A DNA stretch of 64,000 nucleotides from positions 1-64,000 of the IMG/VR virus record IMGVR_UViG_3300022602_000083; one strand, 5' to 3'. Shown in pieces: positions 37,175 to 45,806 of the stretch. The notes beneath the pieces were generated by a model. It was not told the origin of the DNA. It did no database searches and saw only the letters and a list, made by a program, of their open reading frames with translations. The stretch comes from a virus. The position numbers and the translations under genes are program-made. How positions within the stretch are numbered: the first letter of the stretch is position 1; every line of letters starts with the position of its first letter.

Positions 37175-37332
37175 TGGCTAAAGAAGTTTGGGACACACCA
37201 GATCCTAAGAAAAAAAGCAAACCGCTGTCTTCTAAGAAGAAGTCTGCTGCTAAAGCTAGAGCTAAAGCTTCTGGGCGCCCTTATCCTAATCTTATTGATA
37301 ATATGGCCGCATCTAAGAAAAAGGGCAAATAA
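37174..37332 (+). CDS. Lys-rich small protein (52 aa)
   Basis: Starts and ends in TAATG overlaps. One third of residues are lysine. Likely a small nucleic-acid-binding protein. Confidence 0.55.
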   Translation: MAKEVWDTPDPKKKSKPLSSKKKSAAKARAKASGRPYPNLIDNMAASKKKGK

Positions 37333-37625
37333 TGGCAACCAAGAAAAAAGAAGTAGCTGGCGGTAAAGAGTACAAAGGCTCTGCTGCTAATGGTGGTCGC
37401 AAGATTATCGTAGAGCATTACAAAGACAAGAACGGAAAGTGGCACACCACTTCCAAGAACGCTGCTCGTGCTAAGTATGAGAAGAAGCATGGCAAACTAT
37501 CTAAAGATACAGACGTTGACCACCGTGATAATAATCACGATAACGACTCTGCGAGCAATCTGCGCCCATTAGCACACGGCAAGAATACTGCCAAGGAAAA
37601 TAAGCGTAGGGCAGGTAAAAAATGA
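37332..37625 (+). CDS. HNH endonuclease
   Basis: A 97-aa protein with VDHRDNNHDNDSASNLRPLAHG, the compact HNH core in which DH, N and the final H bind metal and cut DNA. The rest is basic. HNH proteins beside terminase genes are often needed for cos-type packaging; here it lies 1.7 kb before terL. Confidence 0.75.
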   Translation: MATKKKEVAGGKEYKGSAANGGRKIIVEHYKDKNGKWHTTSKNAARAKYEKKHGKLSKDTDVDHRDNNHDNDSASNLRPLAHGKNTAKENKRRAGKK

Positions 37626-37825
37626 ATAAGGATGAATACGAAGCTATAGAGTACCCAGACTCAGAAAATCCAAAATGGGCCAAAGAACATAGTAAGTACA
37701 ATAAGATACAAGGCTCTACTAATGGGGCCAACCTTAACCATGGAAATAAATGCCTTTGGTGCAACTATGCAAGTTTAATGAGTCGCAATGATCATTTTGA
37801 TACAGGTACTTCAGAAGGAAAATAA
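37622..37825 (+). CDS. Hypothetical protein with CxxC motif
   Basis: A 67-aa protein with acidic N-terminus and a CLWC pair around residue 44. It overlaps the HNH gene in ATGA. Last gene before the bidirectional terminator. Confidence 0.55.
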   Translation: MNKDEYEAIEYPDSENPKWAKEHSKYNKIQGSTNGANLNHGNKCLWCNYASLMSRNDHFDTGTSEGK

Positions 37826-37858
37826 AAAAAGCCCCAGTTACGGGGCCTTCTTTATTGT
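37824..37858. terminator. Bidirectional terminator between convergent genes
   Basis: GCCCC (37831-37835) and GGGGC (37842-37846) around a 6-nt loop, with AAAAAAA before and CTTCTTTATTGTT after. Read on the minus strand it ends in a long T-run, so it serves both the rightward genes and the leftward lysozyme-like gene. Confidence 0.8.
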
Positions 37859-37862
37859 TGGC

Positions 37863-38384
37863 CTAAGCCTTTAGATATTGAGGGCAGAGCTTGATCCACT
37901 GCTGAACTAGCCAGTGATCTCGCTCACCTGGGTCTGCATGCCAAGGGGTCCAGTTCTTACCCCCAGAACTCATCCTGTAGGCGATCTGAGCGTTTGTAAC
38001 CGGATCATGTAAGTCATTGGCTGACCTAAGCCCAAACTCCTTCACACGGCCCTTTAAAGCCCCGTAAAGGTTAATCTGGAAGACCCCATAGGAGTTATCT
38101 CCTGTGCGAGGGTTGTAATTGTGTGCCATAGGGTTTCCATGAGTTTCTTTCATGGCTACAGCCCAGGCCACCTTAAGTGAATGACCTTTAAACCCCGCAA
38201 GCTGCAATACCTGGTAAAGCTGCTTTGGGTTTAATTTTTTGGCTAGTCTGTACTCGCCTAGTGGGGTTAGGCACTTTCCTATTACGGGAGCCGCTGCCCT
38301 AGCAGGCGCAGATATAAGGTTCCCAAAGGACAGAAGTATTACGAGTCCTATTACTAGATAATTCCTTTTGTCATATAAATTCAC
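37863..38384 (-). CDS. Secreted lysozyme/transglycosylase-like protein
   Basis: A 173-aa protein. The GTG at 38384 is chosen because AGGAG lies five bases upstream, giving a good signal peptide: basic start, hydrophobic helix (about 8-24), then APARAAAP as cleavage site. The mature part has MKETHGNP (E80, probable catalytic acid), then NYNPRTGDNSYGVFQINL, the SLT/goose-lysozyme-like core. It would cut glycan strands. It stands alone on the minus strand within rightward late genes, with its own promoter and terminator. Confidence 0.78.
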   Translation of the reverse strand: MNLYDKRNYLVIGLVILLSFGNLISAPARAAAPVIGKCLTPLGEYRLAKKLNPKQLYQVLQLAGFKGHSLKVAWAVAMKETHGNPMAHNYNPRTGDNSYGVFQINLYGALKGRVKEFGLRSANDLHDPVTNAQIAYRMSSGGKNWTPWHADPGERDHWLVQQWIKLCPQYLKA

Positions 38385-38491
38385 ACTATCTCCTAGGCTA
38401 GAGAGCCAACCCGAATCTTTATTCAACTGTCACTTGAATAAAAATAGCCTGGCGTCTGTCTGCCAAGCTAGTTGCAACTCTGTTGTTTCGT

Positions 38492-38502
38492 TGTTAGTGT
38501 TG
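38492..38502 (-). repeat. 11-bp repeat, one-mismatch copy in the lysozyme leader
   Basis: CAACACTAACA on the minus strand, one base from CAACACAAACA, in the 5' leader of the lysozyme-like gene and in the sense orientation. Confidence 0.35.
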
Positions 38503-38525
38503 AGAGGATTAACCTCTCTACCGTT

Positions 38526-38555
38526 AGTATAGCTGTAAATACGGCATCATGCCAA
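38526..38555 (-). promoter_or_regulatory. Promoter of the lysozyme-like gene
   Basis: On the minus strand TTGGCA (38555-38550), an 18-nt spacer and TATACT (38531-38526) followed by AACGGTAG, a full match to the family motif. A GAGAGG/CCTCTC hairpin (38517-38501) begins just downstream. Confidence 0.65.
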
Positions 38556-38605
38556 TCGCTAACATGGTGTAATATTAGGAGATAAATCACAATAAGGGGC
38601 AAAAA

Positions 38606-38884
38606 TTGAGTATTGAACGTATACCTACTAAGCAAGGTCATCCAGTTCCAGCATCTTCACATTCCCCTAAGGGACCGTTTCCACCTGACATTTATTTCCG
38701 TCCAGAGGTAATAAGCGAGTATTACAGACCCGGACAAGATGACATTGTTGAGGGCGCTACTGCTCAAAATAATTTCTCACCTCCTAAGGTGTTCAAGTGC
38801 AGAGACTGCTCTATGTTAGTATTAGAACACGAAATTCCAGATCATCAATGTCCGGAGGGGGATGAAGATGGCGCAGACGCATGA
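38606..38884 (+). CDS. Hypothetical protein with zinc motif
   Basis: A 92-aa protein. TTG start with AAGGGG upstream. The C-terminal KCRDCSMLVLEHEIPDHQC has CxxC with a later His and Cys, a likely zinc site. It is the first rightward gene after the divergent lysozyme gene, with a possible TAATAT box near 38570. Confidence 0.55.
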   Translation: MSIERIPTKQGHPVPASSHSPKGPFPPDIYFRPEVISEYYRPGQDDIVEGATAQNNFSPPKVFKCRDCSMLVLEHEIPDHQCPEGDEDGADA

Positions 38885-39158
38885 TGTAGGTAACAAGTAC
38901 TTCTGGCATTTTATGGTTTACCCATTGAAGCCTAAGGTAGTTATTGAAACCTCAACTACACAAGAGATCGAAGATCCATTTAGATTTGGTAAAGGTATTG
39001 TCTTTAGACTCCCATTAACAAGACTGTCTATCGTCTTAGGTAAGTGGGTAGCACAATATGAAGAAAGTCAAGCACTCACTAACGCTATAGCTGGCAGACC
39101 AGTAGCACAAGATGAGTTTGACTGGGACAACGTTAGAGGGGAAGAGTACGATGTTTAA
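38868..39158 (+). CDS. Hypothetical protein
   Basis: A 96-aa protein. The ATG at 38868 fits the GGAGGGG site better than the in-frame ATG at 38862. It is beta-rich and aromatic in the first half, acidic at the end. Its place before terL suggests a packaging or head role. No family is recognised. Confidence 0.55.
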   Translation: MAQTHDVGNKYFWHFMVYPLKPKVVIETSTTQEIEDPFRFGKGIVFRLPLTRLSIVLGKWVAQYEESQALTNAIAGRPVAQDEFDWDNVRGEEYDV

Positions 39159-39378
39159 GAAGAAAGAAGAGCGGGTTAAGACACGTATTGAAAAGCGTGT
39201 ATCTAAGCTATCTACACCGGAGCTACTTACCTGGTCGGATCAAGTTCTGTATTCAATTGGACGTAACTTATCTAGTTGGCAGAAGACTGACGATTCTTTT
39301 CACCTAGAAGAGGCAAGAGTTGGGGCTGAATCCATCCATGCCATCCTTGAAACACTAACTGAAAGATTCCCTAAGTGA
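39151..39378 (+). CDS. Hypothetical helical protein before terL (small terminase candidate)
   Basis: A 75-aa basic helical protein. The ATG at 39151 follows GGGGAAGAG; a longer reading would run in another gene. It overlaps terL in a 4-nt junction. Position suggests a small terminase subunit, but the length is short and no DNA-binding motif is visible. Confidence 0.5.
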   Translation: MFKKKEERVKTRIEKRVSKLSTPELLTWSDQVLYSIGRNLSSWQKTDDSFHLEEARVGAESIHAILETLTERFPK

Positions 39379-40958
39379 GCGAACACGAGTTCGATGAAGT
39401 AGAACTAGATACCGTAGAGGACGAGGAATATAGTCCGCTAACGGAAGATGATCAACCAGATGAGCTAGATGAGCTATCTAAAGAATTTGTTAAGGTCCTG
39501 ATTGATAAGATCATGGACTTTATGGAAATGCTTGTAGGACATAAGCTTCACCCGTATCAAGAGCCTCTAGCACGCCGTGTTATTGAGTCAGTATTGATTA
39601 ACGATGGTGAAGAGATCACTGCACTGGCTTCACGTCAGTCAGGAAAGTCAGAGACTATCGCCAATACGGTAGCTACCCTCATGGTTATTCTACCTCGCCT
39701 AGCGAGGATGTATCCAGAGCTGCTAGGTAAATTTGGCGATGGTATCTGGGTTGGTATGTTCGCACCCACGCAAAACCAGGTAGAAACACTTTACTCACGT
39801 ACAGTGTCCCGCCTCACATCTGAACGTGCTATGGAAGTCTTTGGTGATCCAGAGATTGACGATATGCCTACTAAGGCTCCAGGCGTAGTAAGAAACCTGA
39901 AGCTTAAGAAGTCGGGCAGTACTCTAATGATGATGACTGCTAACCCAAGAGCTAAGATTGAGTCTAAGTCTTTCCACTTAATGATCGTAGATGAGTGCCA
40001 AGAAGCAGATGACTTTGTAGTATCAAAGTCTATTGCTCCTATGGGTGCGTACTACAACGCTACTATGGTTAAGACCGGAACACCTACAACTTCTAAGAAC
40101 GGCTTCTACCGCTCTATCCAGTTGAATAAGCGACGTCAGACTCAAGGCAGAAATGCTAAGCAGAACCACTTCCAATGGGACTGGAAAGATGTTGCTAAGA
40201 TCCAGCCTAACTATGAGAAGTACATCAAGAAAGAGATGCTTCGTATTGGTGAGGACTCTGATGAGTTCCAGATGGCGTATAACTGTAAGTGGCTACTTGA
40301 GCGTGGCATGTTCGTTACCTCAGGCATCATGGATGATCTAGGCGATACCTCACAAGAGATTGTAAAGGGTTGGCACCGCTCCCCTGTAGTTGTCGGAATT
40401 GATCCGGCTCGTAAGATGGATAGCACAGTGGTCACAGTAGTCTGGGTAGACTGGGATCGTCCAGATGAGTATGGTTACTATGATCATAGAGTGCTTAACT
40501 GGCTTGAACTTCAGGGCGATGACTGGGAAGAGCAATACTTCCAGATCCAGCAGTTCCTAAGTAACTATGACGTTCTAGCTATTGGAGTAGATGCTAATGG
40601 CGTAGGTGATGCAGTGGCCGGACGCTTGAAGATTCTTATGCCTCGTGCAGAAGTTATCCCAGTTACATCTAGCCCTACTGAGCAGTCTAAGCGCTGGAAG
40701 CATCTGCAGGCCCTGATTCAACGTCAGATGGTCTCTTGGCCTTCCCATGCTAAAACACGTAGATTGCGTATCTGGAAGAAGTTTTACCAGCAAATGACAG
40801 ATGCTGAGGTTCAATATAAGGGCCCTAACTTTATGGTAGCTGCCCCAGATGAAGCTCACGCACATGATGACTTTGTAGACTCTCTAGCCCTAGCTTGCTC
40901 CCTAACGCAAGACATGGTTATGCCTACAGTAGAAGTAAGCTCGAATCCTTTCTTCTAA
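39375..40958 (+). CDS. terL: Terminase large subunit
   Basis: A 527-aa protein. The ATPase domain has a Walker A-like SRQSGKSE (85-93) and Walker B LMIVDECQE (D206, E207). The C-terminal RNase H-like nuclease has acidic residues in VVGIDPARKMDS (D343), AIGVDANGVGDA (D406) and HDDFVDSLAL (about 498-502). It pumps DNA into the procapsid and cuts it. GTG start in a GTGA overlap. Confidence 0.93.
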   Translation: MSEHEFDEVELDTVEDEEYSPLTEDDQPDELDELSKEFVKVLIDKIMDFMEMLVGHKLHPYQEPLARRVIESVLINDGEEITALASRQSGKSETIANTVATLMVILPRLARMYPELLGKFGDGIWVGMFAPTQNQVETLYSRTVSRLTSERAMEVFGDPEIDDMPTKAPGVVRNLKLKKSGSTLMMMTANPRAKIESKSFHLMIVDECQEADDFVVSKSIAPMGAYYNATMVKTGTPTTSKNGFYRSIQLNKRRQTQGRNAKQNHFQWDWKDVAKIQPNYEKYIKKEMLRIGEDSDEFQMAYNCKWLLERGMFVTSGIMDDLGDTSQEIVKGWHRSPVVVGIDPARKMDSTVVTVVWVDWDRPDEYGYYDHRVLNWLELQGDDWEEQYFQIQQFLSNYDVLAIGVDANGVGDAVAGRLKILMPRAEVIPVTSSPTEQSKRWKHLQALIQRQMVSWPSHAKTRRLRIWKKFYQQMTDAEVQYKGPNFMVAAPDEAHAHDDFVDSLALACSLTQDMVMPTVEVSSNPFF

Positions 40959-41037
40959 TTTACTATGACAAAAGGCCCTCTACAAGACAGAATTAGACCT
41001 GAGGAACCTCAATCCCTTATCCTATAGGAGATAACAA

Positions 41038-41445
41038 ATGGCAACACCAAATATCGCACCAACACCTCAGTACCCTGAGCGTCCAGGTAACGTTTACGAG
41101 CGTAAGTTCTCGCCTGCAACACCTGGTCTTCGTGGACCTCTTCGCTTTGAAGAAGGCATTGCATCAGACACTGATGTCCCAAATGATTTCCAAACCGGCT
41201 TGGACCAAGGTTACAACACACCAGAAGGTCGTCCAAACCACAATGAAAACGTATTCGAGAAGTATGCAGATGAGACAATGCGCCAACGTGCACACGTCGG
41301 TTCTGCTGCTTGGGTAGAAGCTCCAACATTCCTTGGTGAGTTCTCACAAGGTAACTTCGGAGATCACTCTACAGTTGTTATCGAAGAAGTCATCCGCAAT
41401 GGCGCACGCCAGGAGCGTTTGAACCCTGCTTCAGTAAACGACTAA
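41038..41445 (+). CDS. Hypothetical structural protein between terL and portal
   Basis: A 135-aa protein of mixed composition with Pro-rich N-terminus and several Asn/Asp turns, preceded by AGGAG. The gene sits alone between terL and portal with spacers on both sides, so it is likely abundant. No family is recognised. Confidence 0.6.
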   Translation: MATPNIAPTPQYPERPGNVYERKFSPATPGLRGPLRFEEGIASDTDVPNDFQTGLDQGYNTPEGRPNHNENVFEKYADETMRQRAHVGSAAWVEAPTFLGEFSQGNFGDHSTVVIEEVIRNGARQERLNPASVND

Positions 41446-41470
41446 TAGTACGCTAGAATAATCCACGTTC

Positions 41471-41499
41471 CCAGCTCCGTACCCTTTCTCCGGGGCTGG
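41471..41499 (+). promoter_or_regulatory. Hairpin in the leader of the portal gene
   Basis: CCAGCTCCG (41471-41479) pairs over nine positions with CGGGGCTGG (41491-41499). No T-run follows. A TAGAAT box lies near 41455, so the hairpin may again be the 5' end of an mRNA. Confidence 0.45.
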
Positions 41500-41556
41500 T
41501 GAACTTAATATAAATGAGAAGGATCCCGGGGGCACAATCATGAATGGACTTAACCA

Positions 41557-43275
41557 ATGAGTGGTGGCGTTGACTTTTCACCTCCCTCCTACAGGGCGGC
41601 GTCTTCAGACCTTACCATCTCCATCTCACCTCTTGGCCTAGTAGAACTTGCTGATGAAGAGTTCGAAGTACATGGCCCACGTCTCAATCGTTACTCTCTT
41701 AACTGGGCAATGTATCTGGGACATCACTGGTCTTATCGCCGTGAAATTGGAGAGTCGCAGATGGTCTATAACTATTACCGTGCCTTTACAGATTACATTG
41801 TTAACTTTACATTTAGCCGTGGCGTAACATTCCGTAGCCCACAGGCAACCGAAGCTATTGTTCCTGACATCCTAAAGCGTGTATGGGAAATTGATAATGA
41901 TAAGCACAGCATCCTATGGGAAATGGGACAGCAAGGCGGAGTCTCAGGAGACTGCTTCGTTAAAGTAGCTTATGAAGAGGGCTTTGTAGATTCTATTGGC
42001 CGTCCACATCCAGGCCGTGTTCGTATTCTTCCTCTTAACTCATCCTTCTGCTTTCCAGAATTTCACCCCCATGATCGCTCACGCTTGATCCGCTTTAAGC
42101 TCAAGTATCGTTTCTGGGGTACATCTATTGAAGGAACTCGTCAGGTCTACACATATACTGAAATCTTGACTGATGATCGTATCGAGGAGTACATTAATGA
42201 CGAGCTTATTGACTCTCGTGCTAATCCTATCGGAGTGGTACCAATCATCCATATCCCGAACGTACTCGTATCTGGATCTCCTTGGGGACTATCTGACTGC
42301 CACGATCTAATTATTCTTAACCGTAACTATAACGAGGTAGCTACAGATATCGCAGATATCGTCAACTACCACGCTGCCCCAGTTACAGTCATCATCGGAG
42401 CTAAAGCTTCAGCACTTGAGAAGGGCCCTAAGAAAGTATGGGGCGGTCTTCCAAAGGATGCTAGAGTAGAGAACCTAGAAGGTGGAGGAGCTGGTCTTAC
42501 TGGCGCCCTTGAATACCTTAAGGTTGTTAAAGCTGCTATGCATGAGATGGTCGGTGTTCCTGAAGCTGCTCTAGGCCAGGTACAACCTATTTCTAATACA
42601 TCAGGTGTTGCCTTGGCTATCCAGTACCAGCCTTTGATGAATCGCTACCACCAGAAGATGGTGCAGTATAGCCAGGGTGTACGACGTATTAATGAGCTTG
42701 TGCTTCTAACCCTTGCGTTCAAAGAGCCTGAAGCATTCGTGTATAATCCAGATGTTAACGGACCTATCAAGGCTAATCAGCTTGCTAACCTTGACTTGTC
42801 TGATCCAATTACATATGAATCTATTATTCATTTCCCACCTCCACTGCCTCTTGATAAGCTTATTGTCTTGCAGGAGATCCAGGCGAAGATGCAGATGAAT
42901 CTTGAGTCTCGTGAAGGTGCTCTACGCCAGCTTGGTGAGGAGTTCCCAGATGAGAAGCTTGAAGAGATCCGTTCTGAGCTTATTGCCGATGCTAAATCTG
43001 ATGGTGCTCTAAACCTCATCAAACAACAGATCGCTTCAGCAATCACTTCATTAACTGGTATGATGCCTGATGGAACGCTTCCTCCAGGAGCAGCTCCAGC
43101 AGATGGCACAGGCCCTGGACCACTAGGTCAACCTGGAGTTATCACACCGTTTGAAGAGCAGACATTGGCTCAGATGCAAGCAGAGCTTGTAACTAAGGCC
43201 TATGGCACAAAACTTCCAGGACGTCAGGTAACTAACGATCAGGAAGATACTCCTAACTCGGAGGAAAATAAGTAA
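41557..43275 (+). CDS. Portal protein
   Basis: A 572-aa protein. It forms the dodecameric ring through which DNA enters. The middle region with SPWGLSDCHDLIILNRNYNEV, then ISNTSGVALAIQYQPLMNRYHQKM, then VRRINEL is the portal pattern: a helical clip and stem. The C-terminal about 130 residues are disordered and Pro/Gly-rich. Position after terL and before scaffold and capsid agrees. Confidence 0.88.
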   Translation: MSGGVDFSPPSYRAASSDLTISISPLGLVELADEEFEVHGPRLNRYSLNWAMYLGHHWSYRREIGESQMVYNYYRAFTDYIVNFTFSRGVTFRSPQATEAIVPDILKRVWEIDNDKHSILWEMGQQGGVSGDCFVKVAYEEGFVDSIGRPHPGRVRILPLNSSFCFPEFHPHDRSRLIRFKLKYRFWGTSIEGTRQVYTYTEILTDDRIEEYINDELIDSRANPIGVVPIIHIPNVLVSGSPWGLSDCHDLIILNRNYNEVATDIADIVNYHAAPVTVIIGAKASALEKGPKKVWGGLPKDARVENLEGGGAGLTGALEYLKVVKAAMHEMVGVPEAALGQVQPISNTSGVALAIQYQPLMNRYHQKMVQYSQGVRRINELVLLTLAFKEPEAFVYNPDVNGPIKANQLANLDLSDPITYESIIHFPPPLPLDKLIVLQEIQAKMQMNLESREGALRQLGEEFPDEKLEEIRSELIADAKSDGALNLIKQQIASAITSLTGMMPDGTLPPGAAPADGTGPGPLGQPGVITPFEEQTLAQMQAELVTKAYGTKLPGRQVTNDQEDTPNSEENK

Positions 43276-43294
43276 TTTAGGCTGACAAACTAGC

Positions 43295-43300
43295 TATAGT
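43295..43300 (+). promoter_or_regulatory. Possible -10 box before the scaffold gene
   Basis: TAGCTATAGTTTGG contains TATAGT at 43295-43300, 87 nt before the scaffold start. No clear -35 box; low confidence. Confidence 0.3.
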
Positions 43301-43386
43301 TTGGAAACCTATATACCACCAAACAAAACCTAAAGGTCATCGTGGCATTAATTCGGACAACGACCTCTCAAACCTAAGGAATAAGC

Positions 43387-44151
43387 ATGTCAGAAAACTC
43401 AACAGCAGTAGAGAGTGCAGCGGCTCAAGAAGCTTTTGCATCAGAAGCTAACCCAACACAAACAACAGCAACTGCTCCTGAGGGACAGTTCACTGCAGTT
43501 AAGGGTTACACAGAAACAGACTTGCAGCGTGTACGTGAGCAAGAAAAATCAAAACTTTATCCACAGATTGACTCTCTTAAAGAAGAACTTAATCTTCTTA
43601 AGAAAGATCGTGATGAGCGTTTAGCGGAGGCTCGTGCAGCAGCAGAAGCTGCAGCAGAAGCTGACCGCAAGAAGCTTGAAGCTGATATGGATGTCCGCCA
43701 ACTCCTTGAAACAAAGGAAAAGGAATGGGCAGCAAAGATTGAAGCTGAGCGTCTAGAACGTGAACGTGCGTTCGCTCTCCTAGAGCGTGAGCGTGAATAT
43801 GCAGAGATCACACAGTATCTCAACCGCCGCCTTAGTGAAGAGCAAGAGAACATTGCTCCAGAACTTATTGATATGGTTACTGGAAACAGTGTCGAAGAGA
43901 TAGAAAATAGTATTTCCAAACTTAAGGACAAAACGTCCAAGCTTTTGGAAGCGATGGTACAGGCTAACCAGCAAGTCCGTCGAGAAATGAAAGGCACAAG
44001 TACTACCCTACCTCCAACTATGGAAAACAACTCGGATCAACAATCGTTTACAGCGGAACAAATCTCCGCTATGTCGGTAGCTGACTACGCAAAGAATCGC
44101 AGTCGTTTAATCCCTGGAGCTAACGCCCAATCTAAGGGCATCTTCGGGTAA
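43387..44151 (+). CDS. Scaffolding protein
   Basis: A 254-aa protein. Long charged coiled coil from about residues 45-180 (many Glu, Arg, Ala heptads), disordered ends, and a C-terminal hydrophobic/basic patch that can contact the shell. It sits directly before the major capsid gene, the usual place. It guides head assembly and leaves before or during packaging. Confidence 0.85.
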   Translation: MSENSTAVESAAAQEAFASEANPTQTTATAPEGQFTAVKGYTETDLQRVREQEKSKLYPQIDSLKEELNLLKKDRDERLAEARAAAEAAAEADRKKLEADMDVRQLLETKEKEWAAKIEAERLERERAFALLEREREYAEITQYLNRRLSEEQENIAPELIDMVTGNSVEEIENSISKLKDKTSKLLEAMVQANQQVRREMKGTSTTLPPTMENNSDQQSFTAEQISAMSVADYAKNRSRLIPGANAQSKGIFG

Positions 44152-44205
44152 ATCTTTACCTCTTATTACTAACCTAACCATATATGAACAAGGAGTAACA
44201 CCGAC

Positions 44206-45282
44206 ATGGCATCAGCCGTAACAGGTACCGGCAATCTCGCCGCAGCACCTACAGCGTACTCTGGCGCAAACAGCCAGCTTACACAAGCAATTCAGACCAT
44301 CTGGTCTAAGGAAATTCTATTCCAGTCAATGCCTATCCTTCGCTTCGAACAGTTCGCTGTTAAGAAGACAGAACTAGGCGTCGCACCTGGTCTCCAAATC
44401 AACTTCATGCGTTACAACAACCTCGGATTCGCTTCAACACTTACTGAAGGTGTCCGTATGTCAACAAACGCATTGACTGCACAACAGTTCTCAATCACTG
44501 TTGCTGAGCAAGGATACGCAATCGCAGTATCAGAGCTTCTCCTCAACGCATCATTTGATGATGTTATGGCATCAGCTTCACGTCTTCTTGGACGTAACAT
44601 GGCTCTCTATCTTGATGGCCAGGCTCGTGACACCCTCATGGCTGCTTCTTCAGTCATCTACGGTGAAGATCGCTCAGCTCTCTCAGCTGTTAACAACTGG
44701 TATGCATATGGCACAGAAGCAACTTCTCGTGCAACAATGACCGGTGCTTCATACCTCTCAACACGTACTGTTAAAGACGCTGTCGAGACACTTGCAACAA
44801 AGAACATCCCTCGCTTGGGTGAGACCTATGTTGCTTTCGTGCACCCACACCAATCACGTCGTCTTCGTGACCTCCCAGAGTTCATTGAAGTAACAAAGTA
44901 CGCAGCTCCAGGTAACTTCATGCTCGGTGAAATCGGTCGTTTGTACGACACAGTCTTTATTGAGACAACACAGGTTACAAAGGTAACAAACGGTGCAGGT
45001 TCAGGCTACACAACTGACACAGCTGTGGCTACAGGATCAATCGCATACCCAACTGGTGGAGGATATACAACACCAGTAACAGCAACAGGTAACGGTTCAT
45101 CTGACCGCTACTCAGCAATCTTCATCGGAGACAACGCCTTCGGTCACGCTATCTCACTTCCAGTTGAGCTTCGTGATGGTGGTATCTTGGACTTCGGTCG
45201 TGAGCATGCACTTGCTTGGTACGCAATTTACGGTCTTGGTCTTATTACTGACCAATCTGTAGTTATCGCAGAAACCAACTAA
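44206..45282 (+). CDS. Major capsid protein, N4-gp56 type
   Basis: A 358-aa protein. The pattern WSKEILFQSMPILRFEQFA at the N-terminus, then GYAIAVSELLLNASFDDVM, then DTLMAASS, then HPHQSRRLRDLPEF matches the N4-gp56 family with HK97 fold. No cleaved delta domain is present; the scaffold is separate. Strong AAGGAG site before the ATG. A terminator follows. Confidence 0.9.
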   Translation: MASAVTGTGNLAAAPTAYSGANSQLTQAIQTIWSKEILFQSMPILRFEQFAVKKTELGVAPGLQINFMRYNNLGFASTLTEGVRMSTNALTAQQFSITVAEQGYAIAVSELLLNASFDDVMASASRLLGRNMALYLDGQARDTLMAASSVIYGEDRSALSAVNNWYAYGTEATSRATMTGASYLSTRTVKDAVETLATKNIPRLGETYVAFVHPHQSRRLRDLPEFIEVTKYAAPGNFMLGEIGRLYDTVFIETTQVTKVTNGAGSGYTTDTAVATGSIAYPTGGGYTTPVTATGNGSSDRYSAIFIGDNAFGHAISLPVELRDGGILDFGREHALAWYAIYGLGLITDQSVVIAETN

Positions 45283-45293
45283 TTAAATAGCTT

Positions 45294-45325
45294 AAAGAGC
45301 GGGGGGTTTTAAAGCTCCCCGCTTT
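45294..45325 (+). terminator. Intrinsic terminator after the capsid gene
   Basis: AGCGGGG (45298-45304) pairs with CCCCGCT (45317-45323), followed by TTTAT. It would limit expression downstream of the capsid gene. Confidence 0.75.
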
Positions 45326-45360
45326 ATCTAATCAAACAACCAAACAGGAGAATATACATC

Positions 45361-45729
45361 GTGGCAAAAGCAAAAGTTACAGACGTCACAGGACGTCAGC
45401 GTGAAGCTCTACTCGCAGCTAACGCAGAAGCACTAGCAGAACGTGCTAATGAAATTTCACTAGCTACACAGACAAAGGCGCATAAAGATGCGACTGAGAT
45501 TGTGGACCTAACCCAGAACCCAGAAGCCCCTACAGTAATTGATGAGGTCGAAAGCGTTGGCGTAAGCCTTGCTGATGACCAGGTAGTCATTCGTGTAGCA
45601 GAAAACCTAGACATGGTAACAATCGGCTCGGGTAATCACTATTCTTTCCAGGCAGGTAAAAAGTACAAGGTTCCAAAGAACGTAGCGACACACCTTCAAG
45701 AAAAAGGTTACTTGTACGACCGTATGTAA
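45361..45729 (+). CDS. Head-associated hypothetical protein
   Basis: A 122-aa protein. GTG start with AGGAG. The C-terminal half (VVIRVAENLD..TIGSGNHYSFQAGKKYKVPKNVATHLQEKGY) has the look of short head proteins that follow the capsid gene in actinophages. The N-terminal half is a charged helix. Exact role unknown. Confidence 0.65.
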   Translation: MAKAKVTDVTGRQREALLAANAEALAERANEISLATQTKAHKDATEIVDLTQNPEAPTVIDEVESVGVSLADDQVVIRVAENLDMVTIGSGNHYSFQAGKKYKVPKNVATHLQEKGYLYDRM

Positions 45730-45745
45730 GTCGCACCACTAGCTC

Positions 45746-45790
45746 GCTTAACTCCAACAACCGCCCTCCTGTTGGAGTTAAGCCCTTTTT
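45746..45790 (+). terminator. Strong intrinsic terminator
   Basis: A 14-bp perfect stem, GCTTAACTCCAACA (45746-45759) with TGTTGGAGTTAAGC (45770-45783), then CCTTTTT. Confidence 0.92.
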
Positions 45791-45806
45791 AGGGCTAGTA
45801 TTCTTG

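Noticed and set aside
43454-43464. Exact CAACACAAACA in the scaffold gene as a member of the array
   Set aside because: It is isolated from the array by 17 kb and lies in an Ala/Thr/Gln coding stretch where such codons are common, so it is listed only as an outlying copy.
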